Positions 61,123-64,000 of a stretch of DNA of 64,000 bases are shown piece by piece. The stretch is from positions 2,790,001 through 2,854,000 of the forward strand of contig CP119326.1 in the NCBI GenBank assembly GCA_029202665.1. Direction: 5' to 3'. The position numbers were made by a program, and so were the translations under genes. Position 1 is the first letter of the stretch. Each line of letters opens with the position of its first letter. Origin of the DNA: Candidatus Brevundimonas colombiensis (lineage in GTDB: Bacteria; Pseudomonadota; Alphaproteobacteria; Caulobacterales; Caulobacteraceae). The notes below the pieces were generated by a model. The model was not told the origin of the DNA and searched no databases. It saw nothing but the letters and a program-made list of their open reading frames with translations.

Positions 61123-62952
61123 ATGTCGTGGCTATCTTCATCGGGCGCCGCTCGCCAGGAACCCGCCCGGACGAATCTGTGGCTGGGTTTGGCTGCGTGG
61201 ATCGTCGTCGCCCTTCTCGCCGCCGTGGCGACGGGCGAAGTGGCGCGACGCGACGCACAGGCGGAGCTGGCCCGCCAGGCCCAGGCCGCAGCGGCCCTTC
61301 ACGCCGCCGTCCTGCGCAGCGAACTGGAGAAGCATCGCTCCCTGCCTCTGGCGCTGTCCGGTGATCCCGACATCGCGAGCCTGCTCAGATCGCGCACGAA
61401 CGCCGCCGACGCGGTGAATGCGAAGCTGGAGGGCCTGGCGCGTCAGACGCGGGCGGCGGCCATCTATGTCATCGACGCCGGCGGCCGCACCCGCGCCGCC
61501 AGCAACTGGCGCCTGCCGACCAGTTTCGTCGGGGCCGACTACGGCTTCCGGCCCTATTTCATCAATACGATGCGAAGCGGTCAGGCCGAGTTCTTTGCTC
61601 TGGGCACCGTATCCGGCCGCCCCGGTCTTTATCTGGCGCGGCGCGTCGACGCCGCCGATGGCGCGCCATTGGGCGTGGTTGTGGTCAAGGTGGAGTTCGA
61701 CGCGCTTGAGGCCGAATGGCGGGCGTCGGGCGAGCCGGCCTATGTCGCCGATCCGACGGGCGTGGTCCTGATCACGAGCGTTCCCGACTGGCGGTTCAGA
61801 ACCCTCGATCCGCTGGACGAGGCGCGCCGTCGCCTGACCCTGACCGGCCAGACGCTTCGGCCCGAGGCGCTGCGCCCCCTGCCCTTCGACACGCCCGCGA
61901 ACGGGCGGCCGCGCCTGATCCGGACGGCCCCCATCGGCGGGGAGCAGCGCTGGATGCACGCCGCAGTCGCCACCGATACGCCGGGCTGGACGCTGCACCT
62001 GCTGTCGCCCAGCCGGGGCGCGGTGGAGGCCGCCGTGGCCAGCGCACGCGCCTTGGCGGCCCTGATCGTGACCCTGCTGGCGGGTCTGGCCGCGGTCGTG
62101 CTGCGCCGCCGCCAGCAGGCCCTGATCCGGGCCCGCGCCGAGGAGGACGCCCGGCACGAACTGGAACGCCGCATCGACGAGCGCACCCGCGAACTCAGCG
62201 ACGCCAACGCCGCCCTCAGCGGCCAGATCGAGGAAAGGCGGCGCGCCGAGGCGGCGCGCGAGCGGCTGCGCGACGAACTGGTGCAGGCCAGCAAACTGGC
62301 CGCGCTGGGCCAGATCGTGGCCAGCGTCGCCCACGAGATCAATCAGCCCGTCGCCGCCATCCAGACCCAGGCCGAGACCGCAGCCGTCCTGCTGGATCGC
62401 CAGGACGCCGTGACGGCCCGCACCGCCCTCTCCCGCATCGGCGACCTGACGCAGCGGATCGGATCAATCACCGAGAACCTGCGCACCTTCTCGCGCAAGA
62501 CGGACCCCAAGATCGGCGTGGTGCGGTTGGACGACGCCATCCACGGCGCCCTCTTGCTGACGCGCGGCCGCCTGGACGAGGGCGGCGTCGCCCTGATCCG
62601 TGAGGGCGACGCCGACGTGGCCGTGCGCGCCGACCGCTTCCGCCTGGAACAGGTGATCGTCAATCTGGTCAAGAACGCCGCCGAGGCGCTGGAGGGTCGT
62701 GTCGGCGCCCGCCTGACGCTGCGGGTCGAACAATCGGCCGATCGCGTCCGCCTGATCGTGGCCGACAACGGTCCGGGGGTGCCGGACCCGGTTCGCGCCC
62801 AGCTGTTCACACCCTTTGTCACAACCCGCGCCAACGGCCTGGGGCTGGGTCTGGTGATCTGTCGCGATCTGGTGGCCGGGTTCGGCGGCGAGCTGGATCT
62901 GATCGACACGAACGAAGGCGCGATCTTCGTCGCCACCCTGAGGATCGCCTGA
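61123..62952 (+). CDS. dctB: C4-dicarboxylate sensor kinase DctB
   Basis: 609 residues. Two helices (residues ~19-40 and ~310-333) enclose a periplasmic sensor domain with IYVIDAGGRTRAAS and FRPYFINTMRSG, PAS-like as in DctB. Then coiled coil, HisKA with VASVAHEINQPVAAIQ, N box NLVKNAAEAL and GLGLGLVI. Phosphorylates DctD. ATG 61123 follows no strong ribosome site; a TTG at 61093 would add ten residues. One-base overlap with dctD. Confidence 0.92.
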   Translation: MSWLSSSGAARQEPARTNLWLGLAAWIVVALLAAVATGEVARRDAQAELARQAQAAAALHAAVLRSELEKHRSLPLALSGDPDIASLLRSRTNAADAVNAKLEGLARQTRAAAIYVIDAGGRTRAASNWRLPTSFVGADYGFRPYFINTMRSGQAEFFALGTVSGRPGLYLARRVDAADGAPLGVVVVKVEFDALEAEWRASGEPAYVADPTGVVLITSVPDWRFRTLDPLDEARRRLTLTGQTLRPEALRPLPFDTPANGRPRLIRTAPIGGEQRWMHAAVATDTPGWTLHLLSPSRGAVEAAVASARALAALIVTLLAGLAAVVLRRRQQALIRARAEEDARHELERRIDERTRELSDANAALSGQIEERRRAEAARERLRDELVQASKLAALGQIVASVAHEINQPVAAIQTQAETAAVLLDRQDAVTARTALSRIGDLTQRIGSITENLRTFSRKTDPKIGVVRLDDAIHGALLLTRGRLDEGGVALIREGDADVAVRADRFRLEQVIVNLVKNAAEALEGRVGARLTLRVEQSADRVRLIVADNGPGVPDPVRAQLFTPFVTTRANGLGLGLVICRDLVAGFGGELDLIDTNEGAIFVATLRIA

Positions 62953-64000
62953 TGCAGTTCGCCCGCCCGACCGCCGTCGCCCTGATCGAGGACGACGCCG
63001 ATTTCCGCCAGGCTCTGGTCGAGCGGCTGGTGCTGGAGGGTCTGGACGTGCGCGCCTTCGCCGGCGGCGATGCGGCGTTGAAGGCCATCGATGCGGACTT
63101 CCCCGGCGTGGTCGTCACCGACCTGAGGATGCCGGGCCTGGATGGGCGCCAGTTGCTGGACCGGCTGCAGGCGCTGGACGCCACCCTGCCGGTCATCATG
63201 ATCACCGGCCACGGCGACGTCGCCGATGCGGTCGCGGCCATGCAGGCGGGCGCCTATGATTTCGTGGCGAAACCCTTTCCGTTCGAGCGGTTGCAGGACA
63301 GTCTGAACCGGGCGCTTGAGAAACGGGGCCTGGTGCTGGAGAACCGACGCCTGCTGGCCATGGCCTCTGACAGCGGCCAGGAACTCCCGCTGGCGGGCGC
63401 CTCGCACGCCATCGTCGCCCTGCGCGCCACCATCGCCCAGATCGCCGACGCCCGCATGGACGTGCTGATCGAGGGCGAGACCGGCACGGGCAAGGAGGCC
63501 GTCGCCCGCGCCCTGCACAACGGCGGCCGGCGTCGGCTGGCCCCCTTCGTCGCGGTCAACTGCGGCGCCCTGCCCGACGGCCTGATCGAAAGCGAACTGT
63601 TCGGGCATGAACTGGGCGCTTTCGCCGGCGCCCTGCGCCGCCGCGTCGGCCATGTCGAACGCGCTCACAACGGCACCCTGTTCCTGGACGAGGTCGAGAG
63701 CATGCCCATGGCTGTTCAGGTCAAGATGCTGCGGGTGCTGGAGGAGCGGGAGGTCCATCCCATCGGCGCCAACGAGCCGCGCGCCCTGGACCTGCGGGTT
63801 CTGGCCTCGTCCAAGATCGACCTGGAGGCGGCCGCCCGCGCGGGGGTGTTTCGCCAGGATCTCTATTATCGGCTGAACGTCGTACGGCTGCGCGTGCCGC
63901 CGTTGCGGGAGCGACGCGAGGACATTCCCCTGCTGTTCGCCCACTTCCTGCGCCGCGCCGCCGACCGTCACAGGGTCGAGCCGCCCGCCCTCTCGGACAG
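62952..64000 (+). CDS. dctD: C4-dicarboxylate response regulator DctD (partial at window edge)
   Basis: About 349 residues present; the end including any Fis-type domain lies beyond the window. Receiver domain: LIEDDADFR, Asp in VVTDLRMPGLDG, MITGHGD, VAKPF. AAA+ sigma-54 activator domain: GETGTGKE, ELFGHELGAFAGA, GTLFLDEVESM, DLYYRLNVV. The sigma-54-contact loop reads GAFAGA, not the canonical GAFTGA. ATG overlaps the dctB stop (TGATG). Confidence 0.93.
   Translation, partial: MQFARPTAVALIEDDADFRQALVERLVLEGLDVRAFAGGDAALKAIDADFPGVVVTDLRMPGLDGRQLLDRLQALDATLPVIMITGHGDVADAVAAMQAGAYDFVAKPFPFERLQDSLNRALEKRGLVLENRRLLAMASDSGQELPLAGASHAIVALRATIAQIADARMDVLIEGETGTGKEAVARALHNGGRRRLAPFVAVNCGALPDGLIESELFGHELGAFAGALRRRVGHVERAHNGTLFLDEVESMPMAVQVKMLRVLEEREVHPIGANEPRALDLRVLASSKIDLEAAARAGVFRQDLYYRLNVVRLRVPPLRERREDIPLLFAHFLRRAADRHRVEPPALSD

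Overview
The window looks like chromosomal DNA of a Caulobacterales alphaproteobacterium, most likely Brevundimonas or a close relative. This is inferred from the very GC-rich genes, the FlbT/FlaF flagellin-regulator pair, the bactofilin, the ActR/RegA-RegB pair next to a cyoABCD quinol oxidase, several TonB-dependent receptors, and the abundance of short palindromic repeats. No species marker such as rRNA is present.

Layout. 1-7.1 kb: housekeeping genes, mostly minus strand (maf, infA, UPF0262, DUF2948, murA, msrB, an S41-like secreted protein, lipB), with tRNA-Thr. 7.1-17.9 kb: a FliN-like gene, tRNA-Leu, mgtE, a GH24 lysozyme-like membrane protein, isovaleryl-CoA dehydrogenase, exoD-like gene, flbT/flaF, a MoxR-type ATPase, an HD hydrolase, a Nudix-type regulator and tRNA-Ser. 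17.98-26.08 kb: an integrated element in the 3' end of tRNA-Ser, bounded by a 19-bp direct repeat, less GC-rich than its surroundings. It carries a tyrosine integrase, a type II restriction-modification pair, a serine recombinase, a probable HUH endonuclease beside phased repeats, a small XRE regulator with two abutting palindromic operators, a frameshifted thermonuclease gene and two small unknown genes. 26.3-36.5 kb: GST, ahpC/ahpF, NamZ-like, tyrS, a GIY-YIG gene bracketed by exact inverted repeats, bcp, bactofilin, and prfB with its +1 frameshift signal. 36.6-50.6 kb: PBP1A, Ohr, cobS, and a long minus-strand block cyoABCD-surf1-regB-regA. 50.7-64 kb: a minus-strand run dctA, TonB receptor, alpha/beta hydrolase, TonB receptor, phoD, with dctB/dctD divergent and running off the window.

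How it works together. The cyo-surf1-regBA block joins a bo3-type quinol oxidase to its assembly factor and a redox-sensing two-component system. The dct block joins sensor, regulator and inner-membrane C4-dicarboxylate carrier to an outer-membrane receptor and a secreted hydrolase. AhpC/AhpF, Bcp, Ohr and MsrB form a scattered peroxide and oxidised-protein defence.

Most interesting signals: (1) the tRNA-Ser element with a HUH nuclease, 11-bp phased repeats and tandem operators; (2) a structured short transcript at 12.53-12.69 kb with a 14-nt perfect anti-16S match driving a 21-codon reading frame; (3) the GIY-YIG gene between exact 31-bp inverted repeats; (4) two hairpins that would bury the ribosome binding site of the next gene (14.35 kb and 18.43 kb).
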